DNA of 10,156 bases from Deltaproteobacteria bacterium. Its GTDB lineage: Bacteria; Bdellovibrionota; JACOXK01. The translations under genes and the position numbers were made by a program. The stretch is from positions 1 to 10,156 of the forward strand of contig JACPKQ010000011.1 in the NCBI GenBank assembly GCA_016186995.1, read 5' to 3'. Position 1 is the stretch's first letter. Every line of letters begins with the position of its first letter. This document shows positions 1-6,547 of this stretch, one piece after another. The notes under the pieces are model-generated. The model did not search any database. It worked only from the letters and a program-made list of their open reading frames with translations, and was not told the origin of the DNA.

Positions 1-40
1 ACCCTCTCCCTAGCCCTCTCCCATCAAGGGAGAGGGAATA
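1..40. repeat. CCCTCTCCC hairpin repeat
   Basis: Two direct copies of CCCTCTCCC (2-10 and 14-22) are separated by TAG. The second copy pairs perfectly with GGGAGAGGG at 28-36 across a 5-nt loop (ATCAA), giving a 9-bp GC-rich stem. The arrangement matches a type of short intergenic repeat common in many bacterial genomes. It is not an intrinsic terminator on either strand, because no T-run follows the stem. It lies at the window edge, so the element may extend further left. Confidence 0.6.
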
Positions 41-67
41 GCTGATAACTACCAGAAAGAGAAAATA

Positions 68-130
68 CTGGATCCCCGGGTCTCATTTCATTCGCTCGCA
101 ATGACAGAGAGAACAATCGCAATGACGAGG
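68..130. repeat. Composite of dispersed-repeat fragments (GGATCCCCGGG and TCGCAATGAC types)
   Basis: The sequence TCGCAATGAC occurs twice, at 96-105 and 117-126. The first copy sits in TTCGCTCGCAATGAC, the reverse complement of the familiar intergenic repeat core GTCATTGCGAGCGAA. Just upstream, CTGGATCCCCGGGTC (69-83) resembles the start of another common dispersed repeat. No coding potential is apparent. Positions 131-183, between this block and the phosphatase stop codon, show nothing recognisable. Assignment to dispersed repeat families is from memory of such motifs and needs genome-wide copies to confirm. Confidence 0.5.
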
Positions 131-183
131 TGTGGATTACAACACGTAGTCTATGTTAGGGCACAGTATCATCAATGCTAGTG

Positions 184-1173
184 TTATGGATGCTGTAACT
201 TTATTTTAAGCCGCTTCCACCACCATTTCCACTTTGTAATTTTAAAACTGGAATCAATGCACTTATTTTTCTTAAGTGTTTGGATAATCGTAAAGGAAAG
301 CTTGTAATTAATAACATCTCTTTTAAGAGCATCTTCGAGCCAATAAGAGAGTTCTTGGGGAGAGAGTGAAAAATTTTGAATAAGATCATGCGCCACTCTT
401 AAAACACCATGTGATGAGATGAGTTTATTTTGAAAGAGGTGAAGCGCTGCTTGAAATGAATTAAAAGTAGGTACAATTTTAGAATTGTATTTAAGTATGT
501 TTTTAGGATCTGTTTTTTTTTCTAGATGGATATAAATATGCCGAACAGGGTTTGAGAGTGGAATTCTTTCTTTAAGAATAAGAATATCTTTAATATCTCC
601 TTTAAGGACGCCTGAATTTTTTAAGATTTTTTGAAGCGAGTGGTGACCTACTGCATGTCTGCATATTTTGTCATACAGTGAATAGATAAGGGCATCTTTT
701 TCATAGTCATCGCCGAAGAGATATTGCTGAGAGTGTGCCGGGAATAGAAGTTTTAATCTTAAAAGTTCTTTAAGTTTAAAACCTACTTGTTCCTTCACTT
801 TTTTGAATTTCCCAGTATAGATATGTTTAAAGTGATCTTTAAAGATAATACCATCGAAGTAGATTCCATCTAATTTCATTTTTTGTTCTATGACTTTGCG
901 CATCTGTTTGGGACTTGCAGAGATAAAGAAAATAGGATTTTTTTGGCCTTGAGAGGTAGGACCCTGGCTCAGTTCTTTTAAAAGGGTCGCTGCTCCACCA
1001 ATGTTTTCTTTTTCATGGGCCTTTTCAAAGGCTGTTTTAATAAGGCCTTTCAAGGTTTCAAATTGGGTTGCAAGGTATGTTTTATCAATATCCCAAATAA
1101 AAATAGGCCCACTGTAGTGAGGATCTAATATTTTAGATTGAGGAGAGATTTCAATATCTTTCCATGATTTCAT
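184..1173 (-). CDS. APP1-type HAD phosphatase (DUF2183-like; putative phosphatidate phosphatase)
   Basis: The 329-residue protein carries all HAD-superfamily phosphatase motifs in the order seen in APP1/DUF2183 proteins. Motif I is D28-I-D30-K-T32 after a hydrophobic strand (nucleophile and acid/base Asp). Motif II is the Ser of FFISASP (S85). Basic residues follow around 121-128, and motif IV is FGDDYEKD (154-160), matching the GD..EKD pattern of APP1. Yeast App1 converts phosphatidate to diacylglycerol; bacterial members are mostly untested, so the substrate is inferred. No signal peptide or membrane segment is evident, so it is probably cytosolic. The C-terminal half (about 200-329) shows no motif I recognise. 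It is the last gene of the cluster: ATG follows the patatin stop directly (TAAATG) with no good Shine-Dalgarno, implying coupling. An A9 run on the coding strand (near 513-521) is a possible slippage site. No intrinsic terminator follows. Confidence 0.8.
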   Translation of the reverse strand: MKSWKDIEISPQSKILDPHYSGPIFIWDIDKTYLATQFETLKGLIKTAFEKAHEKENIGGAATLLKELSQGPTSQGQKNPIFFISASPKQMRKVIEQKMKLDGIYFDGIIFKDHFKHIYTGKFKKVKEQVGFKLKELLRLKLLFPAHSQQYLFGDDYEKDALIYSLYDKICRHAVGHHSLQKILKNSGVLKGDIKDILILKERIPLSNPVRHIYIHLEKKTDPKNILKYNSKIVPTFNSFQAALHLFQNKLISSHGVLRVAHDLIQNFSLSPQELSYWLEDALKRDVINYKLSFTIIQTLKKNKCIDSSFKITKWKWWWKRLKIKLQHP

Positions 1174-2055
1174 TTATTTATTATTTTCAATTAATTCAGA
1201 AAGTTTTTCAATTATTTCAACTGTCGCATTTTGTCCTGCAATCATCATTTCCCTTTTTTTTGAAAAATCATTGAATTTTATTTTTTGAAGTGCTGGTTGA
1301 ATGATAATATCTGCTTCCTCTAAATCTTTTGTAAGCTCGCGATTTCGAGAAATAAGATGCGATTGAAATATGATATCTTTCTGGTCGTTAAGAGGGGCGA
1401 AATCTAAAGAAGTTCTTGTATCCAGAGCAATAATAATATCGGCATTTTTTTGGCGAGCAACACGGATGCCACTCCCTTCTGTTAAAGAGCCTGTAACAAG
1501 TATTTTTCCTGACATTTTTTGCGGGTTGAAAAAGCCAGGTATGGCAGCACTTGCAAGAATAGCTTGGTTAAGATCACCTTTATCAAAAATAAAAGTTTCT
1601 CCATTACGTAGATTTGTTGTCATACTTAAAAATTCAACATCAAGATCTTCTATTTTTTTTCTTTTTATCTTTTTCTGTATAAATCTTTGAAAGGGCTCTA
1701 AAGAAGCGTGGGCTAAAGAAGTTCCTCCAAAAAAAGAAGTTGAAAAATAATCTGAAAGCTCAAGTTGTGAAGCATCCCATTCTACTGAAAAACTGTTTTG
1801 CGATTCTGCATAGAGAGCTCCTATCAAAGCACCCATATTGTTACCAACAATAAGGTGAAGAGGGATACGCGCTTTTTCTAAAATTCTTAAAACCCCAACT
1901 CCGCTAAAGCCGTGTACCCCAATACCATCCAAAACAAGTGCAATTTTAAGTTTGCCTGAATCAATTTTACCTTCTTCAGAAGGAGAAGTTTTCGTTTCGC
2001 GTGAGGAGCATGCTAGAAGAGTGGTTGCTATCAATAAAAGAACAATCTTTTTCAT
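1174..2055 (-). CDS. Patatin-fold lipoprotein lacking catalytic residues (pseudo-phospholipase)
   Basis: The 293-residue protein starts with a lipoprotein signal (MKKIVLLLIATTLLAC; lipobox LLAC, Cys16), so it is predicted to be membrane-anchored outside the cytoplasm. The rest follows the bacterial patatin-like phospholipase fold: an N-terminal glycine loop then GVGVLRILE (52-60), a strand into GALIGALYAES (75-85), the conserved ASAAIPGFF (168-176), and a late IIIALDTR strand (207-214). The catalytic motifs are altered. The GGGxRG oxyanion loop reads DGIGVHG (43-49), GxSxG reads GNNMG with Asn73 in place of Ser, and DG(G/A) reads TGS with Thr188 in place of Asp. The frame is otherwise intact and full length. 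ATG overlaps the upstream stop as ATGA and no Shine-Dalgarno is visible, so translation probably depends on the sbcC-like gene. Function is unknown; a binding or scaffolding role is inference. Confidence 0.82.
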   Translation of the reverse strand: MKKIVLLLIATTLLACSSRETKTSPSEEGKIDSGKLKIALVLDGIGVHGFSGVGVLRILEKARIPLHLIVGNNMGALIGALYAESQNSFSVEWDASQLELSDYFSTSFFGGTSLAHASLEPFQRFIQKKIKRKKIEDLDVEFLSMTTNLRNGETFIFDKGDLNQAILASAAIPGFFNPQKMSGKILVTGSLTEGSGIRVARQKNADIIIALDTRTSLDFAPLNDQKDIIFQSHLISRNRELTKDLEEADIIIQPALQKIKFNDFSKKREMMIAGQNATVEIIEKLSELIENNK

Positions 2056-3852
2056 AGTTTTATAACGTTAGCATTTTTAAAATAATTTTGCATATTGTGA
2101 TTATGGGAGATGAGTAAAACTTGGTTTATTGTGGCAAAGTTTTCAAGGATGTGCGAGCATTGTTTTTGCCTTGTTTCATCGAAATGAACAAAGGGGTCAT
2201 CCATAAGTAGCGGAAAATGAAGGTTTTTCATCATTTTTTTAATAAGAGCAAGGCGAATTGAAAAATAAAGCTGTTCTTTAGCCCCATAGCTTAAGTGTAC
2301 GCTTTCAAAGTTCTCGAAGTCGGTTTCAAGTTGAGCTTGAAATTGATCGTTAAGTGAGAGTTTATCATATTTTCCTTGTGTTATAAACCTCCTTAGAAAA
2401 ACGAGTGATGTGTGATTCTCTATAGTCTTGAATGGCCTCTTGAAGTGTAAACTTTGCTTCAAAAAGACTCTGTGCCCTTTCTGAAAGGGTTTTTTCTTGA
2501 TCGGAGAGTACTTGAATTTCTTCATAAAGTCGTGAGGGGGGGGTAATGCCTTTTTGTGAAACAGCCAAGTTTTTTTGAGATTCATGAAACTGTTGGGCAG
2601 TTTTTTCAAGATTGACTCTATTTTTTTGAAGTTGATTTGAGTTTTCAAGTGATTTTTTATGCACGTCCCCCGAATCTTTAAAATCTATAAATTGAGGAAG
2701 AGTTTCATAAATTCTTTCCTTTTTTTCTCTTAAAATAAAAAGTTCTTTATTAAAATTTGAAATTTCTTCATCAAGCTTTTTTGAATCTGGAAGTAGTTCT
2801 AACTGGCTTTGTGTTTGAATATAGTGAGTTTTATATCTTCTTTTTTCATTCCATTTATAAAATACAAAACTGCTTAAAGAAATAAAAAGAAGAAGGGCTA
2901 AATACCACCAATTTATAAGCATAAGGCTTATTAAAGGAAGCGCAAAAATATATTTTTGAAGTTTGAGTTGTTTTTGAATAAGTTCACTTCTGACTTTAAG
3001 TTCAGTTATTTTTTTTTGTTGAAGTGATTTTTCTTTGTATTTCTCATTCAGGTTTTTTTCTTTTTCAAGAATATGGTGCAAATCTTGAAGAAAAGTCTGC
3101 TCTTTTTCAATATTGTGAACGGAGGATTTAAGATCTTTTAATTTTTTCTCATAAGTTTTAAGATCTTTTTGTGAGGTTTCAATACATTTATAAATTTTTT
3201 GATTTTCGATAAGCTCAAGTTCAACCTTTTTCTTTTTTTCACGAATTTCTTCTAAAATACGATTGTTTCTTTTGTGTGTGCCTTCTGGATTTTCTCTTGT
3301 AATGGAGAAGTATTTTTCCTCTATTTCTTTAAGAATATCGTCATAATTATGTTCAGAAAGCCCACTTAAAAGAGCCTTCATTTTTAGACTTTCTTCCCCA
3401 GTGTACTTCCGGTTGAGTTCCCCTTGTCCTATGAATGTGATCTTTCTAAAAATAACAGGATCTGAGAAACCAAGGTATTTCCCTATTTTATTAAAATAAA
3501 TATGTCTTTCAGATCTTCGTCCTTGGGGGGATACCTTTGCTTGAAACTTTTTTCCGTTTTCAATAAAAGTAACTTCATCATTTAAAAAATCTCTTTCAAG
3601 AGAGTATACGCCCTTGTCATCGCTGGAGGGGATCTCAAAATCAAGACGTGCACAATAACGGTTTTTATTGCCCCATGGAAGATAAAGTTCTTTTAAATGA
3701 GTAAAACCAAAAAAGATTCCGTAAATACAGTTTAAAAGTGTTGATTTTCCGGCCTCATTAGGGCCTAAAATGAGATTGACCCCTTTAGAAAACTCGATTG
3801 TTTTATTCTTAAACTGACCAAAACTTTCAAGGTGTATTTTTTTAAAGTACAT
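2052..3852 (-). pseudogene. sbcC: SbcC/YhaN-like (Rad50-type) ATPase, frameshifted near 2400
   Basis: Rad50/SbcC-family ATPase partner of the upstream nuclease. Frame one (3852-2365, 495 aa) has Walker A GPNEAGKST (30-38), a Q-loop region (FIGQGELN), coiled coil, and two adjacent hydrophobic stretches at about 299-334. It then runs off-family and stops at 2365. The missing C-terminus lies in the +1 frame to 2052: FITQGKYDKL, signature LSYGAKEQL (2294-2268), Walker B PLLMDD (2213-2196), and H-switch LLISHNHN. Removing one T from the T5 run (plus-strand A5, 2397-2401) joins the frames into 599 aa, with ITRF-LRRFITQGKY at the joint. There is no CxxC zinc hook; the hydrophobic hairpin suggests the YhaN-like branch. 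The ATG at 3852 is chosen for its AAGGA and start of homology; it overlaps sbcD by 11 nt. Whether the shift is a mutation, a sequencing error or recoding cannot be told from here. Confidence 0.8.
2397..2401 (-). other. Probable frameshift site (T5 run) in the sbcC-like gene
   Basis: Plus-strand AAAAA reads TTTTT in the coding strand. Upstream of it the 0 frame gives typical coiled coil. Downstream the +1 frame gives the conserved C-terminal ATPase segment. Deleting one T yields an 1800-nt open frame from 3852 to 2052 and a residue spacing before GKYDKL that looks right for the family. Other indel positions within about 15 nt downstream are also possible. Confidence 0.6.
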
Positions 3853-4969
3853 TGTTGTCCTTCGAAAAGTAGAGAAGCCCTTCTTTAAGGGCAGCTTCAT
3901 AAATTTTTTCTTTTTCTGGCTCTTTTTTCATTTTGTCTTGAAGTTTTCTTACAAAAAGCCCCCTGACTGTGTCTTCTTTTTCAATGAGTTCTATAGGTAA
4001 ACTTTTTAAAACATGAACGTTGTCTTTTAATTTAAGGTAGGCAAAATTTTTCTTGCATGTTTCATGAATTTTATCTGAATAGATTTGAAAATCAGGAGAA
4101 CCTTCAAGTGTGATGAGAGCTAGAATATCTTCACCACCTAGCTTATTAAGGGTTTGAATAAGGTGTTTTTCATCTGAGATGGTTGTAAGGTCTATGTTTT
4201 GAGAAAGCATTTTTTTAGATTGAATGGCGTGTTTGCGAACGATGAGTTTATCATTTTCAAATTCGATGATGTTAACAAATCTTTCATCAATTTCATGAAA
4301 ACGCTTGCCTTCTGAAGAACCACAATAAGAAATAAAACACCCAGTTTCTTCATAAAGTCTGTAGTTGTGGTAGTGGCCTAAGGCCAGGTAATCAAGTTTC
4401 AATTCAAAAAGTTCTTTTATGTCACAAGGAAGATCTTTTGCCATGACGCTCCACTCAGGGTTGTCTTTAATAGAGCAATGGAGAAGGCCTAAATGAAGCC
4501 CTTTTACTTCGACACGCCTCATACTTGGAAGTGGGTCTTTAAAATCAAGTGTATTGTAAGAAACTCCGTATAAATAAAGAGGAATTCCTTTAAGAGTAAG
4601 TTCTTTTGGTTTTGAAAGAATGGGTTCTTTTAAAAAATGGAATTGGTTCCAGAAAGGATCATGGTAAACGCTATCAGAGGCAATAATATCATCATGAGTT
4701 CCTGCAATAAGAGTTACTTCAATATTATTTTGTAAAAGTTTTGTAAAACCTTTTTTACTTTCTTCTACGACAAAAGGTGTAGGGTGGGGCGAGTCAAAAA
4801 GATCTCCAGCGATGAGAACAAGGTCTACTTTTTGTTCAATAGCAGTTAAACAAATTCGGTGAAATGTTTTTATAAAGTCTTGTTCTCTTTGTTCAGCATA
4901 ATCTTCCAAAAAAAGGAATTTAGATCCTAAATGAATATCTGCTGTATGAAGAATTTTAAGTTTTGACAT
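3842..4969 (-). CDS. sbcD: SbcD/YhaO-like DNA repair nuclease (Mre11-type metallophosphoesterase)
   Basis: The 375-residue protein has the Mre11/SbcD calcineurin-like phosphoesterase motifs in order: ADIHLG (10-15, D11 and H13 as metal ligands), GDLFD (55-59), GTHD (90-93), LLHCS around H164, and GHYH (198-201). The family makes a Mn-dependent nuclease that processes DNA ends and hairpins with the Rad50-like ATPase encoded immediately downstream, with which this gene overlaps by 11 nt. GTHD replaces the textbook GNHD; I recall this variant from YhaO-like proteins, so it is probably not inactivating. The C-terminal part (about 240-375) should cap the nuclease and dock the ATPase. The ATG overlaps the end of tlyA by 14 nt with only a weak AAAGAG upstream. 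It could be named yhaO rather than sbcD; the Mre11-type assignment itself is secure. Confidence 0.9.
   Translation of the reverse strand: MSKLKILHTADIHLGSKFLFLEDYAEQREQDFIKTFHRICLTAIEQKVDLVLIAGDLFDSPHPTPFVVEESKKGFTKLLQNNIEVTLIAGTHDDIIASDSVYHDPFWNQFHFLKEPILSKPKELTLKGIPLYLYGVSYNTLDFKDPLPSMRRVEVKGLHLGLLHCSIKDNPEWSVMAKDLPCDIKELFELKLDYLALGHYHNYRLYEETGCFISYCGSSEGKRFHEIDERFVNIIEFENDKLIVRKHAIQSKKMLSQNIDLTTISDEKHLIQTLNKLGGEDILALITLEGSPDFQIYSDKIHETCKKNFAYLKLKDNVHVLKSLPIELIEKEDTVRGLFVRKLQDKMKKEPEKEKIYEAALKEGLLYFSKDNNVL
3858..3862 (-). promoter_or_regulatory. Ribosome binding site that sets the sbcC-like start
   Basis: AAGGA lies 5 nt upstream of the ATG at 3852-3850, inside the last codons of the sbcD-like gene. 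It supports MYFKKIHLESFG as the true N-terminus over the Met 16 codons upstream, whose extra residues do not resemble the family. Confidence 0.65.
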
Positions 4970-5687
4970 GAATTAAAAACTCTTTGTTACCCTGAGCTCC
5001 TAAAACAGGGGATTCTATAACTTCTAACACCTTTAAGTTTAAATCTTTGCAGAGAGTTTTTATTTTTTCAACTGCTTTTAGATGAAGCTTAGAATCCTTG
5101 ATAATCCCCCCTTTGGGAACATCTTCTTTTCCTACCTCAAACTGGGGTTTGATAAGACTGATCATTTCTGTTTTTTCGTTCATAAAGGCAACTGCGTTAG
5201 GAAGAATATTATTGAGCCCAATGAAAGAAACATCAATAACAATAAGATCAATAGGGTCCGAGATTTTATTTTTTTCAAGATAGCGAAAATTTGTTTTTTC
5301 CATAACAACCACTCTTTTATCTTTTCTCAATTTCCAATCCAGTTGGTTTGTGCCTACATCAATAGCATAAACTTTGTGAGCATCGTAATAGAGAAGAACA
5401 TCTGTAAACCCACCTGTAGAAGAACCTATATCCATACATATTTTATCTTTTGGGGAGATTTTAAAATGTTTAAGGGCATGATCCAATTTAAGTCCGCCAC
5501 GACTGACCCATTGATAAGGAGCTACTTTAATGTGAATTTCTGCATCATGAGGAACAAGGGTTCCAGATTTTTCTATTTTTTTGTCGTTTACAAAAACAAC
5601 GCCCGCCATAATATAGCTTTGTGCCTTTGTTCGTGTCTCAACAAGTTTTTTCTGAACAAGAAGTTGATCAATTCGGATTTTTGGCAT
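4956..5687 (-). CDS. tlyA: TlyA-family rRNA 2'-O-methyltransferase (S4 domain plus FtsJ-like)
   Basis: The 243-residue protein is the usual TlyA length and layout. An S4 RNA-binding domain occupies about 1-55 (RIDQLLVQKKLVETR), followed by the linker motif SRGGLKL (62-68). A Rossmann methyltransferase domain begins with the SAM-binding motif DIGSSTGGFTD (86-96). The catalytic K-D-K-E tetrad of 2'-O-methyltransferases appears as K67, D152 (IDVSF), K180 (LIKPQFE) and E236. TlyA proteins methylate cytidines in 16S and/or 23S rRNA, which affects capreomycin susceptibility. Some members were first named haemolysins, and that activity is not implied here. The ATG at 5687 overlaps the ispA end by 20 nt without a clear Shine-Dalgarno, consistent with coupling to ispA. 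A 209-residue reading frame on the opposite strand here is a shadow. Confidence 0.95.
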   Translation of the reverse strand: MPKIRIDQLLVQKKLVETRTKAQSYIMAGVVFVNDKKIEKSGTLVPHDAEIHIKVAPYQWVSRGGLKLDHALKHFKISPKDKICMDIGSSTGGFTDVLLYYDAHKVYAIDVGTNQLDWKLRKDKRVVVMEKTNFRYLEKNKISDPIDLIVIDVSFIGLNNILPNAVAFMNEKTEMISLIKPQFEVGKEDVPKGGIIKDSKLHLKAVEKIKTLCKDLNLKVLEVIESPVLGAQGNKEFLIHVKT

Positions 5688-6540
5688 GCATTCGTTCTAC
5701 AACAAATGTAGCTATGTGTCGAAGGGGTTCTGCCTTTTTATCAAAGATCGAAAGTTGAGATAGTGCTTTATCCTTAAGTTCAATGGCTCTCGCTTTACAC
5801 TCATCGAGACTCATGACTGAAGGGAAAGAAAAGTTTTCTTTCTTACCTTTTTGAGCATCTTGAATGTCATCCACAATTTGGAAGGCAAGGCCTAAATTTT
5901 CTCCATAAGATTTAAATGCTTCATATTCTTTATTGCTTGCTTTAAGCAGTTTTGCAGGGATAGTAAGGGCTGCACGAATGAGCATTCCTGTTTTATGAAT
6001 GTGTAGAAATTGAAGTACGGGGAGTTCGCACTCTTTTTCTTTTCGTTTTCTGACTTCGCACGCCTGCCCACCCACCATTCCACGAGGGCCAGCAGCCCGA
6101 GCCAGTTCATAAATGGCTTCTAAAAGAATAGCTGAATCCCCATTTTGAGTTTCAATATTTGAAAGAAATTCAAAGGCAAGAGTTAAAAGTCCGTCTCCTG
6201 CTAAAATGGCAATGTCTTCTCCAAACTTAATATGATTAGAAGGCATTCCTCTTCTTGTGTCATCATTATCCAAAGCAGGTAAATCATCATGAATAAGAGA
6301 ATAAGTGTGTATGGCTTCAAGGGCACAAGCGATGGGCAAAACGGTATTATTGTCTTTTCCTAATGCATCAGCCGCTGCTAAAGTAAGAATGGATCTGATT
6401 CGTTTTCCACCCGGGAAAAGCGTATATCTCATAGCATCATAAATTTCTGCAAAAGGGCTTTCAGATGGCACTTGAAAATGTTTTTCAAGCATCCCATCAA
6501 TCATTTCTTTTTTGGTTTTAAAGTATTTTTGAAGATCCAT
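5668..6540 (-). CDS. ispA: Polyprenyl (farnesyl/geranylgeranyl-type) diphosphate synthase
   Basis: The protein is 290 residues from the ATG at 6540. It is a bacterial trans-prenyltransferase that condenses IPP with allylic diphosphates, feeding quinone and undecaprenyl carrier synthesis. Visible motifs are PGGKRIR (43-49), the first Asp-rich motif DDLPALD with NDDTRRG (85-98), GGQACE (157-162), K183-T184, and the second Asp-rich motif QIVDDIQD (221-228, DDxxD). The spacing from the start to GGKR matches E. coli IspA. A TTG at 6609 would add 23 residues unlike the family, so the ATG is preferred. GGAG lies only 3 nt from the ATG. A sigma-70-like promoter ends 7 nt upstream, so the leader may be very short or absent. 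It is the first gene of the six-gene cluster, followed by tlyA. Chain length of the product cannot be read from the sequence with confidence. Confidence 0.92.
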   Translation of the reverse strand: MDLQKYFKTKKEMIDGMLEKHFQVPSESPFAEIYDAMRYTLFPGGKRIRSILTLAAADALGKDNNTVLPIACALEAIHTYSLIHDDLPALDNDDTRRGMPSNHIKFGEDIAILAGDGLLTLAFEFLSNIETQNGDSAILLEAIYELARAAGPRGMVGGQACEVRKRKEKECELPVLQFLHIHKTGMLIRAALTIPAKLLKASNKEYEAFKSYGENLGLAFQIVDDIQDAQKGKKENFSFPSVMSLDECKARAIELKDKALSQLSIFDKKAEPLRHIATFVVERMHAKNPN

Positions 6541-6547
6541 GTGCTCC

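Noticed and set aside
1-40. Left-edge hairpin as a terminator or CRISPR repeat
   Set aside because: No T-run follows the stem on either strand, and there is no spacer-repeat periodicity.
70-82. GGATCCCCGGG resembles a cloning-vector polylinker (BamHI-SmaI)
   Set aside because: The following bases do not continue the polylinker, and the flanks match dispersed genomic repeat types, so vector contamination is unlikely.
513-521. A9 run in the APP1-like gene (and another near 3009-3017 in the sbcC-like gene) as slippage switches
   Set aside because: Both lie in Lys codons of intact frame segments in an AT-rich genome. Nothing else suggests regulated slippage.
1370-1690. Plus-strand open frame of 106 codons inside the patatin-like gene
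   Set aside because: It lies opposite conserved patatin segments and shows no domain or convincing ribosome binding site.
2365-2410. Programmed prfB-like +1 frameshift in the sbcC-like gene
   Set aside because: The Shine-Dalgarno match lies after the T5 run, no stop or obviously rare codon follows it at the required spacing, and GTT and TAT re-pair poorly in the +1 frame. Mutation or base-calling error is simpler.
184-4969. Anti-phage defence island with SbcCD, patatin and HAD effectors
   Set aside because: The patatin-like protein is an exported lipoprotein without catalytic residues, and neighbours are housekeeping genes (ispA, tlyA, lon). No integrase, toxin or cyclic-nucleotide synthase is present.
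5082-5711. A 209-codon open frame on the plus strand across tlyA and the ispA end
   Set aside because: The opposite strand carries a complete TlyA with all motifs. The plus-strand translation is Phe/Ile/Asn-rich with no recognisable domain, as expected of a shadow frame.
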